Translations under genes and position numbers: made by a program
DNA from: Calliopsis andreniformis
Taxonomy: Eukaryota; Arthropoda; Insecta; Hymenoptera; Andrenidae
Direction: 5' to 3'
NCBI RefSeq assembly: GCF_051401765.1
Contig: NW_027480423.1
Span: forward strand, 14,074,001-14,138,000
DNA length: 64,000 nt
Notes under the pieces: model-generated
Seen by the model: the letters and a program-made list of their open reading frames with translations, nothing else
Told to the model about the DNA's origin: nothing
The model's database searches: none
Shown: positions 38,341 to 51,502 of the stretch, one piece after another
How positions within the stretch are numbered: position 1 is the stretch's first letter
How the letters are laid out: the number at the start of each line of letters is the position of its first letter

Positions 38341-39876
38341 CTAGGGCGTTGTTCCACCAGATGGAATAGTTAGGGCCTAAGATGTCAACGCCAGAAGCAT
38401 AAAATACGATATAAATGCAACAGCTTTTCCATCGTATAAAACAAATAATTGTAACCATTGTGAAAGGTATGGTCATTTCTACGTTCCGGTCAACCTAGGC
38501 TTCACTCTAGGGCGTTGCTCCACCAGATCAAACAGTTAGGGTCTTAGAAGTCAACGCCCGAAGCATTAAGTACAAAATAAATAGAACAGTTTTTCCATTG
38601 TATAAAACGAATAATTGCTACCAGTGTAAAAGTTATGGTCATTTCTACGTTCCGGGCAACCTAGGCTTCACCCTAGGCCGTTGTACCACCAGATCGAATA
38701 GTTAGGGCCTAAGAAGTGAACGCCAGAAGCATAAAATACAATATAAATACAACAGTTTTTCCATCGTATAGAACGAATAATTGCAACCAGAATGAAACTT
38801 ATGGTCATTTCTACGTTCCGGGCAACCTAGGCTTCACTGTATGGCGTTCTTCCACCGCATCGAATAGCTACGGCCTCAGAAGTCCACGCCTGAAGCATAA
38901 AATACAATAAAAATACAACAGTCTTTTCATCGCATAACAGGAATAATTGCAACAAGCGTGAAAGTAATGATCATTTCGGCGTTTCGGGCATCCTAGACTT
39001 AACTCTGAGGCATTGCTCCACCAGATAGAATAATTAGGGCCTGAGAAGTCAACGCCAGAAGCATAAAATACGATATAAATACAACAGCTTTTCCATCGTA
39101 TAAAACAAATAATTGCAACCAGTGTGAAAGTTATGGTCATTTCTATGTTCCGGGCAACCTAGGCTTCACCCTAGGCCGTTGTTGCACCAAATCGAACAGC
39201 AACGGCCTCAGAAGTCAACGCCCGAAGCATAAAATACAAAATAAATAAAACAGTTTTTCCAACGTATAAAATGAATAATTGCTTCCAGTGTGAAAGTTAT
39301 GGTCATTTCTACGTTCCGCGCAACCTGGGCTTTACCCTAGGGCGTTGTTCCACCAGATGGAATAGTTAGGGCCTAAGAAGTCAACGCCAGAAGCATAAAA
39401 TACGATATAAATGCAACAGCTTTTCCATCGTATAAAACAAATAATTGTAACCATTGTGAAAGTTATGGTCATTTCTACGTTCCGGTCAACCTAGGCTTCA
39501 CTCTAGGGCGTTGCTCCACCAGATCAAACAGTTAGGGTCTTAGATGTCAACGCCCGAAGCATTAAGTACAAAATAAATAGAACAGTTTTTCCATTGTATA
39601 AAATGAATAATTGCTACCAGTGTAAAAGTTATGGTCATTTCTACGTTCCGGGCAACCTAGGCTTCACCCTAGGCCGTTGTACCACCAGATCGAATAGTTA
39701 GGGCCTAAGAAGTGAACGCCAGAAGCATAAAATACAATATAAATACAACAGTTTTTCCATCGTATAGAACGAATAATTGCAACCAGAATGAAACTTATGG
39801 TCATTTCTACGTTCCGGGCAACCTAGGCTTCACTGTATGGCGTTCTTCCACCGCATCGAATAGCTACGGCCTCAGA
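38341..39876 (+). repeat. Six-monomer (996-bp) internal repeat in R copy 1
   Basis: The stretch 38,341-38,880 is repeated at 39,337-39,876, spacing 996 bp. Shared marks are GATATAAATGCAACAGC, AACAAATAATTGTAACC, TTCCGGTCAACC, GCATTAAGTACAAAATAAAT and CTGTATGGCGTTCTTCC. The similarity ends at about 38,880, where the first copy reads AGTCCACGCCTGAAGCAT and the second AGTCAACGCCTGAAGTAT. A shorter related piece at 37,895 lies 498 bp (three monomers) upstream of 38,393. The whole arrangement is present again in R copy 2. Confidence 0.85.
38968..39140 (+). repeat. Type-B monomers of the older domain
   Basis: The older HOR and the right-hand region carry their own form of the type-B monomer, with GATCATTTCGGCG, TTTCGGGCATCCTAGAC and CTGAGGCATTGCTCC. 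Copies begin at 38,968, 42,786, about 46,104, 49,258 and about 60,048. Each is preceded by a monomer with TAGCTRCGGCC. The young-HOR form is preceded by a monomer with the same TAGCTACGG feature. The class and its neighbour order therefore predate the split of the two domains. Confidence 0.82.
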
Positions 39877-41179
39877 AGTCAACGCCTGAAGTATAAAATA
39901 CAATAAAAATACAACAGTATTTCCATCCTATAACAGGAATAATTGCAACCCGTGTGAAAGTGTTGGTCATTTCTACGTTCCAGGCAACCTAGGCTTCACT
40001 CTCGGGCGTTGTTCCACAAGATCGAATAGTTAGGGCCTAAGTAGTCAACGCCAGAAGCATAAAATACAATATAAATAGAACAGTTTTTCCATTGTATAAA
40101 ACGAATAATTGCTACCAGTGTGAAAGTTATGGTCATTTCTACGTTACGCGCAACCTGGGCTTTACTCTAGGGCGTTGTTCCACCAGATGGAATAGTTAGG
40201 GCCTAAGAAGTCAACGCCAGAAGCATAAAATACGATATAAATACAACAGCTTTTCCATCGTATAAAACAAACAATTGCAACCAGTGTGAATGTTATAGTC
40301 ATTTCTACGTTCCGGGCAACCTAGGCTTCACCCTAGGCCGTTGTTCCACCAGATCGAATAGTGAGGGCCTAAGAAGTGAACGCCAGAAGCATAAAATGCA
40401 ATAAAAATACAACAGCTCTTCCATTGTATAGCAGGAATAATTTGCAACCAGTGTGATAGTAGTGATCATTTCTACGTTCCGGGCAACCCAGGTTTCACTC
40501 CAGGGCGTTCCTCCACCAGATCGAATAGTTACGGCCTAAGAAGTCGAAGCCAGAAGCATAAAATACGATGAAGATGCAACAGTTTTTCCATCGTATAAAA
40601 AGAATAATTGCAATCTGTGTGAAAGTTATGGTCATTTCTACATTCCGAGAAACCTAGGCTTCACTCTAGGGCGTTGCTCCACCAGATCGAATAGTTAGGT
40701 CCTTAGAAGTCAACGCCAAAAGCATAAAATACGATATAAATACAACAGCTTTTCCATCGTATAAAAGGGATAATTGCAAACAGTGTGGAAGTAATGGTCA
40801 TTTCTACGTTCCGGCAAATTAGGCTTCACTCTACGGCGTTGTTCCACCAGATCGAATAGTTAGGTCCTAAGAAGTCAACACCAGAAGAATAAAATACAAA
40901 ATAAATACAACAGCCCTTACACCGTATAAAACGAATAATTGCAACCTGTGTGAAGGTTATGGTCATATCTACGTTCCGGGCAACCTAGGCTTCACTGTCG
41001 GGCGTTGCTCCACCAGATCGAAATGTTAGGGCCTAGGAAGTCAACGCCCGAAGCATAAAATACGATATAAATACAACAGCATTTCCATCGTATTAAATGA
41101 ACAATTGCAAACATTGTGAAAGTAGTGGTCATTTCTACGTTCCGGGCAACCTAGGCTTCGCTGTACGGCGTTCTTCCAC

Positions 41180-41690
41180 CACATCGAATAGCTACGGCCT
41201 CAGAAGTCAACGCCCGAAGCATAAAATACAAAATAAATAAAACAGTTTTTCCAACGTATAAAATGAATAATTGCTTCCAGTGTGAAAGTTATGGTCATTT
41301 CTACGTTCCGCGCAACCTAGGCTTCACTCTAGGGCGTTGCTCCACCAGATCGAATAGACAGGTCCTTAGAAGTCAACGCCAGAAGCATAAATTACGATAT
41401 AAATACAACAGCTTTTCCATCGTATAAAAGGAATAATTGCAAGCAGTGTGAAAGTAATGGTCATTTCTACGTTCGGGCAACCTAGGCTTCACTCTACGGC
41501 GTTGTTCCACCAGATCGAACAGTTAGGGCCTAAGAAGTCAACAACAGAAGAATAAAATACAAATTAAATACAACAGCCTTTACACCGTATAAAACGAATA
41601 ATTGCAACCTGTGTGAAGGTTATGGTCATATCTACGTTCCGGGCAACCTAGGCTTCACTGTCGGGCGTTGCTCCACCAGATCGAAATGTT
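41180..41690 (+). repeat. Three-monomer cassette shared with 47.7-48.2 kb
   Basis: The run of monomers with GAATAGACAGGTCC, AAGCAGTGTG, TACGTTCGGGCAACC (one base short), TCAACAACAGAAG and ACAAATTAAATAC recurs at 47,65x-48,160, offset about 6473. A third, related set with TTCGGGCGACC starts at about 48,440. The set marks where the two R copies can be aligned after loss of three monomers in copy 2. Confidence 0.78.
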
Positions 41691-44600
41691 AGGGCCTAAG
41701 AAGTCAACACCCGAAGCATAAAATACGATATAAATACAACAGCATTTCCATCGTATTAAATGAACAATTGCAAACAGTGTGAAAGTAGTGGTCATTTCTA
41801 CGTTCCGGGCAACCTAGGCTTCACTGTATGGCGTTCTTCCACCACATCGAATAGCTACGGCCTCAGAAGTCCACGCCTGAAGCATAAAATACAATAAAAA
41901 TACAACAGTCTTTTCATCGCATAACAGGAATAATTGCAACAAGCGTGAAAGTAATGATCATTTCTACGTTCCAGGCAACCTAGGCTTCACTCTAGGGCGT
42001 TGTTCCACAAGATCGAATAGTTAGGGCCTAAGTAGTCAACGCCAGAAGCATAAAATACAATATAAATAAAACAGTTGTTCCATCGTATAAAACGAATAAT
42101 TGCAACCAGTATGAAAGTTATGGTCATTTCTACTTTCCGAGCAACCTAGGCTTCACTGTATGGCGTTCTTCCACCACATCGAATAGCTACGGCCTCAGAA
42201 GTCAACGCCTGAAGTATAAAATACAATAAAAATACAACAGTCTTAACATTCTATAACACGAATAATTGCAACCCGTGTGAAAGTGATGGTCATTTCTACG
42301 TTCGAGGCAACCTAGGCTTCACTCTAGGGCGTTGCTCTACAAGATCGAATAGTTAGGGCCTAAGAAGTCGCCGCCAGAAGCATAAAATACAATATAAATA
42401 TAACAGTTTTTCCATCGTATAAAACGAATAATAGCAACCAGAGTGAAAGATATGGTCTATTCTACGTTCCGGGCAACCTAGGCTTCACTGTACGGCGTTC
42501 TTCCACCACATCGAATAGCTACGGCCTCAGAAGTCAACCCCAGATGAATAAAATACAATAAAAGTGCCACAGCTTTTCCATCGTATAAAACGAATAATTG
42601 CAACCAGTGTGAAAGTTATGGTCATTTCTACCTTCCGGGCAACCTAGGCTTCACCCTAGGGCGTTGTTCCACCAGATCGAACAGTCACGGCCTCAGAAGT
42701 CCACGCCTGAAGCATAAAATACAATAAAAATACAACAATCTTTTCATCGTATAACTGGAATAATTGCAACAAGCGTGAAAGTAATGATCATTTCGGCGTA
42801 TCGGGCATCCTAGACTTAACTCTGAGGCATTGCTCCACCAAATCGAATAATTAGGGCCTTAGAAGTCAACGCCAGAAGCATAAAATACAATATAAATACA
42901 ACAGTTTTTCCATCGTATAAAACGAATAATTGCAACCAGTATGAAACTTATGGTCATTTCTACTTTCCGAGCAACCTAGGCTTCACCCTAGGGCGTTGCT
43001 CCAACAGATTGAATAGGTAGGGCCTTAGAAGTCAACGCCCGAAGCATAAAATACAAAATAAATAGAACGGTTTTTCCATTGTATAAAACGAATAATTGCT
43101 ACCAATGTAAAAGCTATGGTCATATCTAAGTTCCGGCAACCTAGGCTTCACCCTAGGGCGTTGTTCCACCAGATCGAATAGTTAGGGCCTAAGAAGTGAA
43201 CGCCAGAAGCATAAAATACAATATAAATACAACAGTTTTTCCATCGTACAAAATGAATAATTGCTTCCAGTGTGAAAGTTATGGTCATTTCTACGTTCCG
43301 GGCAACATAGGCTTAACCCCAGGGCGCTGTTCCACCAGATGGAATAGTTAGGGCCTAAGAAGTCAACGCCAGAAGAATAAAATACGATATAAATACAACA
43401 GCTTTTCCATCGTATAAGACGGATAATTGCAAGCAGTGTGAATGTAATGGTCATTTCTACGTTCCGGGCAACCTAGGCTTCACTCTAGGGCGTTGCTCCA
43501 CCAGATCGAGTAGTTAGGGCCTTAGAAGTCAACGCCAGAAGCATAAAATACAATAAAGATGCGAAGGCTTTTCAATCGCATAACAGGAATAACTGTAAAC
43601 AGTGTGAACGTAATGGTCATTTCTACGTTCCAGGCAACCTAGGCTTCACTCTAGGTCGCTGTTCCACCAGATGGAATAGTTAGGGCCTAAGAGGTCAACG
43701 CCAGAAGCATAAAACACAATATAAATATAACAGTTTTTCCATCGTATAAAACGAATAATAGCAACCAGTGTGAAAGTTATGGTCATTTCTACGATCCGGG
43801 CAGCCCACGCTTCACTCTAGGGCGTTGCTCTACCAGTTTAAATAGTTAGGGCCTAAGAAGTCAACGCCAGAAGCATAAAACACAATATAAATACAACAGC
43901 TTTTCCATCGTATATAATGTATATTTGCAAACAGTGTGAATGTAATGGTCATTTCCATGTTCCGGGCAACCTAGTCTTCACTCTGGGGCGTTCTTCCACC
44001 AGATCTAATAGTTAGGGCCTATGAAGTCAACGCCAGAAGAATAAAATGCAATATAAGTAAAAAAGTTTTTCCATCGTATAAAATGAATAATTGCAAACAT
44101 TGTGAAAGTAATGGACATTTCTACGTTCCGGGCAACCTAGGCCTCACTCTAGGGCGTTGCTCCACCACACCTAATAGCTACGGCCTTAGAAGTCAACCCC
44201 AGATGAATAAAATACAATAAAAGTGCCACAGCTTTTCCATCGTATAAAACGAATAATTGCAACCAGTGTGAAAGTTATGGTCATTTCTACTTTCCGGGCA
44301 ACCTAGGCTTCACCCTAGGGCGTTGTTCCACCAGATCGAACAGTTACGGCCTAAGAAGTCAACGCCAGAAGCATAAAATACAATCTAAATATAACAGTTT
44401 TTCTATCGTATAAAACGTATGATAGCAATCAGTGTGAAAGTTATGGTCACTTTTACGTTCCGGGCAACCTAGACTTGACTCTAGGGCGTTGCTCCACCAG
44501 ATCGAATAGTTAGGGCCTTAGAGGACAACGCCCGAAGCATAAAATACAAAATAAATAAAACACTTTTTCCATCGTATAAAACGAATAATTGCTACCAGTG

Positions 44601-44938
44601 TGGAAGTTATGGTCATTTCTACGTTCCGGGTAACCTAGGCTTTACTCTAGGGCGGTGCTCCACCAGATCAAATAGTTAGGGCCTAAGATGCCAACGCCAG
44701 AAGAACAAAATACAATATAAGTACAAATGTTTTTCCATCGTATAAAATGAATAATTGCAAACATTGTGAAAGTAATGGTCATTTCTACGTTCCGGGCAAC
44801 CTAGGCTTCACTCTAGGGCGTTGCTCCACCACACCTAATAGCTACGGCCTTAGAAGTCCACCCCAGATGAATAAAATGCAATAAAGATGCCACAGCTTTT
44901 CCATCGTATAAAACGAATAATTGCAACCAGTGTGAAAG

Positions 44939-47900
44939 TTATGGTCATTTCTACTTTCCGGGCAACCTAGGCTTCACGCTAGGGCGTTGCTCCACCAGAT
45001 CGAATAGTTAGGGCCTTAGAAGTCAACGCCAGAAGCATAAAATACAATAAAGATGCAACAGTTTTTCCATCGTTTTACAGGAATAACTGCAACCAGTGTG
45101 ATTGTACTGGTCATTTCTACGTTCCGGATAACCTAGGCTTCACTCTAGGGCGTTGTTCCACCAGATCGAACAGTTAGGGCCACAGAAGTGAACGCCAGAA
45201 GCATAAAATACAATATAAATACAACAGGTTTTCCATCGTATAAAACGAATAATTGCAACCAGTATGAAACTTATGGTCATTTCTACGTTCCGGGCAACCT
45301 AGGCTTCACTCTATTGCGTTCTTCCACCACATCGAATAGCAACGGCCTCAGAAGTCAACGCCTGAAGTATAAAGTACAATAAAAATACAACAGTCTTTCC
45401 ATCCTATAACAGGAATAATTGCAACCCGTGTGAAAGTTATGGTCATTTCTACGTTCCAGGCAACCTAGGCTTCACCCTAGGGCGTTGTTCCACCAGATGG
45501 AATAGTTAGGGCCTAAGATGTCAACGCCAGAAGCATAAAATACGATATAAATGCAACAGCTTTTCCATCGTATAAAACAAATAATTGTAACCATTGTGAT
45601 AGTTATGGTCATTTCTACGTTCCGGTCAACCTAGGCTTCACTCTAGGGCGTTGCTCCACCAGATCAAACAGTTAGGGTCTTAGAAGTCAACGCCCGAAGC
45701 ATTAAGTACAAAATAAATAGAACAGTTTTTCCATTGTATAAAACGAATAATTGCTACCAGTGTAAAAGTTATGGTCATTTCTACGTTCCGGGCAACCTAG
45801 GCTTCACCCTAGGCCGTTGTACCACCAGATCGAATAGTTAGGGCCTAAGAAGTGAACGCCAGAAGCATAAAATACAATATAAATACAACAGTTTTTCCAT
45901 CGTATAGAACGAATAATTGCAACCAGAATGAAACTTATGGTCATTTCTACGTTCCGGGCAACCTAGGCTTCACTGTATGGCGTTCTTCCACCGCATCGAA
46001 TAGCTACATTCTCAGAAGTCCACGCCTGAAGCATAAAATACAATAAAAATACAACAGTCTTTTCATCGCATAACAGGAATAATTGCAACAAGCGTGAAAG
46101 TAATGATCATTTCGGCGTTTCGGGCATCCTAGACTTAACTCTGAGGCATTGCTCCACCAGATAGAATAATTAGGGCCTGAGAAGTCAACGCCAGAAGCAT
46201 AAAATACGATATAAATACAACAGCTTTTCCATCGTATAAAACAAATAATTGCAACCAGTGTGAAAGTTATGGTCATTTCTATGTTCCGGTCAACCTAGGC
46301 TTCACCCTAGGCCGTTGTTGCACCAAATCGAATAGCAACGGCCTCAGAAGTCAACGCCCGAAGCATAAAATACAAAATAAATAAAACAGTTTTTCCAACG
46401 TATAAAATGAATAATTGCTTCCAGTGTGAAAGTTATGGTCATTTCTACGTTCCGCGCAACCTGGGCTTTACCCTAAGGCGTTGTTCCACCAGATGGAATA
46501 GTTAGGGCCTAAGAAGTCAACGCCAGAAGCATAAAATACGATATAAATGCAACAGCTTTTCCATCGTATAAAACAAATAATTGTAACCATTGTGAAAGTT
46601 ATGGTCATTTCTACGTTCCGGTCAACCTAGGCTTCACTCTAGGGCGTTGCTCCACCAGATCAAACAGTTAGGGTCTTAGAAGTCAACGCCCGAAGCATTA
46701 AGTACAAAATAAATAGAACAGTTTTTCCATTGTATAAAACGAATAATTGCTACCAGTGTAAAAGTTATGGTCATTTCTACGTTCCGGGCAACCTAGGCTT
46801 CACCCTAGGCCGTTGTACCACCAGATCGAATAGTTAGGGCCTAAGAAGTGAACGCCAGAAGCATAAAATACAATATAAATACAACAGTTTTTCCATCGTA
46901 TAGAACGAATAATTGCAACCAGAATGAATCTTATGGTCATTTCTACGTTCCGGGCAACCTAGGCTTCACTGTATGGCGTTCTTCCACCGCATCGAATAGC
47001 TACGGCCTCAGAAGTCAACGCCTGAAGTATAAAATACAATAAAAATACAACAGTATTTCCATCCTATAACAGGAATAATTGCAACCCGTGTGAAAGTGTT
47101 GGTCATTTCTACGTTCCAGGCAACCTAGGCTTCACTCTCGGGCGTTGTTCCACAAGATCGAATAGTTAGGGCCTAAGTAGTCAACGCCAGAAGCATAAAA
47201 TACAATATAAATACAACAGCTTTTCCATCGTATAAAACAAACAATTGCAACCAGTGTGAAAGTTATAGTCATTTCTACGTTCCGGGCAACCTAGGCTTCA
47301 CCCTAGGCCGTTGTTCCACCAGATCGAATAGTGAGGGCCTAAGAAGTGAACGCCAGAAGCATAAAATGCAATAAAAATACAACAGCTCTTCCATTGTATA
47401 GCAGGAATAATTTGCAACCAGTGTGATAGTAGTGATCATTTCTACGTTCCGGGCAACCCAGGTTTCACTCCAGGGCGTTCCTCCACCAGATCGAATAGTT
47501 ACGGCCTAAGAAGTCGAAGCCAGAAGCATAAAATACGATGAAGATCCAACAGTTTTTCCATCGTATAAAAAGAATAATTGCAATCAGTGTGAAAGTTATG
47601 GTCATTTCTACATTCCGAGAAACCTAGGCTTCACTCTAGGGCGTTGTTGCACCAAATCGAATAGCAACGGCCTCAGAAGTCAACGCCCGAAGCATAAAAT
47701 ACAAAATAAATAAAACAGTTTTTCCAACGTATAAAATGAATAATTGCTTCCAGTGTGAAAGTTATGGTCATTTCTACGTTCCGCGCAACCTAGGCTTCAC
47801 TCTAGGGCGTTGCTCCACCAGATCGAATAGACAGGTCCTTAGAAGTCAACGCCAGAAGCATAAATTACGATATAAATACAACAGCTTTTCCATCGTATAA

Positions 47901-50400
47901 AAGGAATAATTGCAAGCAGTGTGAAAGTAATGGTCATTTCTACGTTCGGGCAACCTAGGCTTCACTCTACGGCGTTGTTCCACCAGATCGAACAGTTAGG
48001 GCCTAAGAAGTCAACAACAGAAGAATAAAATACAAATTAAATACAACAGCCTTTACACCGTATAAAACGAATAATTGCAACCTGTGTGAAGGTTATGGTC
48101 ATATCTACGTTCCGGGCAACCTAGGCTTCACTGTCGGGCGTTGCTCCAGCAGATCGAATAGTTAGGGCCTTAGACGACAACGCCCGAAGCATAAAATACA
48201 AAATAAATAAAATACTTTTTAAATCGTATAAAGCGAATAATTGCAACCAGTGTGGAAGTTATGGTCATTTCTACGTTCCGGGTAACCTAGGCTTTACTCT
48301 AGGGCGGTGCTCCACCAGATCAAATAGTTAGGGCCTAAGATGCCAACGCCAGAAGCATAAAATACAACATAATTACAACAGATTTTCCATCGTACATAAT
48401 GTATATTTGCAAACAGTGTGAAAGTAATGGTCATTTCTACGTTCGGGCGACCTAGGCTTCACTCTACGGCGTTGTTCCACCAGATCGAACAGTTAGGGCC
48501 TAAGAAGTCAACACCAGAAGAATAAAATACAAAATAAATACAACAGCCTTTACACCGTATAAAACGAATAATTGCAACCTGTGTGAAGGTTATGGTCATA
48601 TCTACGTTCCGGGCAACCTAGGCTTCACTGTCGGGCGTTGCTCCACCAGATCAAAATGATAGGGCCTAAGAAGTCAACGCCCGAAGCATAAAATACGATA
48701 TAAATACAACAGCATTTCCATCGTATTAAATGAATAATTGCAAACAGTGTGAAAGTAGTGGTCATTTCCACGTTCCGGGCAACCTAGGCTTCACTGTATG
48801 GCGTTCTTCCACCACATCGAATAGCTACGGCCTCAGAAGTCCACGCCTGAAGCATAAAATACAATTAAAATACAACAGTCTTTTCATCGCATAACAGGAA
48901 TAATTGCAACAAGCGTGAAAGTAATGATCATTTCTACGTTCCAGGCAACCTAGGCTTCACTCTAGGGCGTTGTTCCACAAGATCGAATAGTTAGGGCCTA
49001 AGTAGTCACCGCCAGAAGCATAAAATACATTATAAATATAACAGTTTTTCCATCGTATAAAACGAATAATTGCAACCAGTGTGAAAGTTATGGTCTATTC
49101 TACGTTCCGGGCAACCTAGGCTTCACTGTATGGCGTTCTTCCACCACATCGAATAGCTGCGGCCTCAGAAGTCCACGCCTGAAGCATAAAACACAATAAA
49201 AATACAACAATCTTTTCATCGTATAACTGGAGTAATTGCAACAAGCGTGAAAGTAATGATCATTTCGGCGTATCGGGCATACTAGACTTAACTCTGAGGC
49301 ATTGCTCCACCAAATCGAATAATTAGGGCCTTAGAAGTCAACGCCAGAACCATAAAATACAATATAAATACAACAGTTTTTCCATCGTATAAAACGAATA
49401 ATTGCAACCAGTATGAAACTTATGGTCATTTCTACTTTCCGAGCAACCTAGGCTTCACCCTAGGGCGTTGCTCCAACAGATTGAATAGTTAGGGCCTTAG
49501 AAGTCAACGCCCGAAGCATAAAATACAAAATAAATAGAACGGTTTTTCCATTGTATAAAACGAATAATTGCTACCAGTGTAAAAGCTATGGTCATATCTA
49601 CGTTCCGGGCAACCTAGGCTTCACCCTAGGGCGTTGCTCCACCAGATCGAGTAGTTAGGGCCTTAGAAGTCAACGCCAGAAGCATAAAATACAATAAAGA
49701 TGCGAAAGCTTTTCAATCGCATAACAGGAATAACTGTAAACAGTGTGAAAGTAATGGTCATTTCTACGTTCCAGGCAACCTAGGCTTCACTCTAGGTCGC
49801 TGTTCCACCAGATCGAATAGTTAGGGCCTAAGAGGTCAACGCCAGAAGCATAAAATACAATATAAATATAACAGTTTTTCCATCGTATAAAACGAATAAT
49901 AGCAACCAGTGTGAAAGTTATGGTCATTTCTACGGTCCGGGCAGCCCACGCTTCACTCTAGGGCGTTGCTCTACCAGTTTAAATAGTTAGGGCCTAAGAA
50001 GTCAACGCCAGAAGCATAAAACACAATATAAGTACAACAGCTTTCCATCGTATATAATGTATATTTGCAAACAGTGTGAAAGTAATGGTCATTTCCATCT
50101 TCCCGGCAACCTAGTCTTCACTCTAGGGCGTTGTTCCACCAGATCGAATAGTTAGGGCCTAAGAAGTCAACGCCAGAAGAATAAAATACAATATAAGTAC
50201 AAAAGCTTTTCCATCGTATAAAATGAATAATTGCCAACATTGTGAAAGTAATGGTCATTTCTACGTTCCGGGCAACCTAGGCGTCACTCTAGGGCGTTGC
50301 TCCACCACACCTAATAGCTACGGCCTTAGAAGTCATCCCCAGATGAATAAAATACAATAAAGATGCCACAGCTTTTCCATCGTATTAAACGAATAATTGC
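44939..50400 (+). repeat. Older HOR (R), copy 2, shortened
   Basis: Colinear with copy 1 at offsets that change in whole monomers. The offset is 7302 at 45,181, 7136 at 45,301-47,180, 6970 at about 47,400, about 6473 at 47,914, 6970 again at 48,681, 6472 at 49,258 and 6141 at 49,699-50,341. Similarity fades after about 50,400. Identity is very high at 45.3-47.1 kb and lower further right. The pattern shows repeated gain and loss of one to three monomers since the copies separated. Confidence 0.82.
45477..47012 (+). repeat. Six-monomer (996-bp) internal repeat in R copy 2
   Basis: Counterpart of 38,341-39,876 at offset 7136, with copies at 45,477-46,016 and 46,473-47,012. It was inherited from before the R duplication. 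Local differences include three adjacent changes at 46,008-46,010 (TAGCTACATTCTC in place of TAGCTACGGCCTC) and AATCTTATGG at about 46,926 in place of AAACTTATGG. Confidence 0.85.
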
Positions 50401-51502
50401 AACCAGTGTGAAAGTGATGGTCATTTCTACGTTCCAGGCAACATAGGCTTCACTCTAGGGCGTTGTTCCACAAGATAGAATAGTTAGGGCCTCAGAAGGC
50501 AACGCCAGAAGCATAAAATAAAATATAAATATAACCGTATTTCCATCGTCTAAAACGAATAATTGCAGCCAGTGTGAATGTAATGGTCATTTCTACGTTC
50601 CGGGCAACCTAGGCTTCACTCTAGGGCGTTGCTCCACCAGATCGAGTAGGTAGGGCCTTAGAAGTGAACGTCAGAAGCATAAAATACAATAAAGATGCAA
50701 AAGTTTTTCCATCGTATAACAGGTATAACTGTAAACATTGTGAAAGTAATGGTCATTTCTACGTTCCAGGCAACCTAGGCTTCACTCTAGGTCGTTGTTC
50801 CACCAGATCGAATAGTTAGGGCCTAAGAAGTCAACGCCAGAAGCATAAAATACAATATAGATATAACAGTTTTTCCATCGTACAAAACGAATAGTAGCAA
50901 CCAGTGTGAATGTTATGGTCATTTCTACGTTCCGGGCAGCCTAGGCTTCACTCTAGGTCGTTGCTCCACCAGATGGAATAGTTAGGGCCTTAGCAGTCAA
51001 CGCCAGAAGCATAAAATACAATAAAGATGCAACAGTTTTTCCATCGTATAACAGGAATAATTGCAACCAGTGTGAGGGTAATGGTATGTTCTACGTTCCG
51101 GGCAACCTATGCTTCACTCTAGGGCGGTGCTCCACCAGATTAAATAGTTAGGGCCTAAGAAGTCAACGCCAGAAGCATAAAATACAATATAAATACAACA
51201 GCTTTTCCATCGTATATAATGTATATTTGCAAACAGTGTGAATGTAATGGTCATTTCCATATTCCGGGCAACCTAGTCTTCACTCTAGGGCGTTGTTCCA
51301 CAAGATCGAATTGTTAGGGCCTAAGAAGTCAAAGCCAGAAGAATAAAATACAATATAAGTACAAAAGCTTTTCCATCGTATAAAATGAATAATTGCAAAC
51401 ATTGTGAAAGTAATGGTCATTTCTACGTTCCGGGCAACCTAGGCGTCACTCTAGGGCGTTTCTCCACCACACCTAATAGCTACGGCCTTAGAAGTCAACC
51501 CC
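50341..51502 (+). repeat. Seven-monomer HOR, copy 1 (1162 bp)
   Basis: The mark CCCCAGATGAATAAAATAC is at 50,337, 51,499 and (as AGACGAAT) 52,661, spacing 1162 bp twice. Monomers in between correspond: GATCGAGTAG at 50,642 and 51,804, GATGGAATAG at about 50,974 with GATGGAACAG at about 52,135, and GGTAATGGTATGTTC at about 51,077 and 52,239. A partial copy with a six-monomer spacing precedes it (GATCGAGTAG at 49,647). Confidence 0.83.

Larger units (their letters stand above)
37637..44938 (+). repeat. Older HOR (R), copy 1, 44 monomers, 7302 bp
   Basis: Features near the start (TTTCCGGGCAACCTAGGC with CTTCACGCTAGGG, the TTTTACAGGAATAAC monomer, GATTGTACTGG, TTCCGGATAACC, GGGCCACAGAAGTG) recur from 44,939, giving a 7302-bp period. 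Its first 350 bp lie within duplication copy 2. Internally it holds a six-monomer (996-bp) repeat and two type-B monomers (38,968 and 42,786). Colinearity with the second copy is broken by changes of whole monomers. Confidence 0.85.

Noticed and set aside
38975..38988. CENP-B box candidate, TTCGGCGTTTCGGG in type-B monomers (also near 46,111)
   Set aside because: The box requires TTCG, four bases, A, two bases, CGGG (15 bases). Here the spacing is one base short and the central A is T. The ordinary monomer (TTCTACGTTCCGGG) fails in the same way and lacks the G of TTCG. It is a near miss only.
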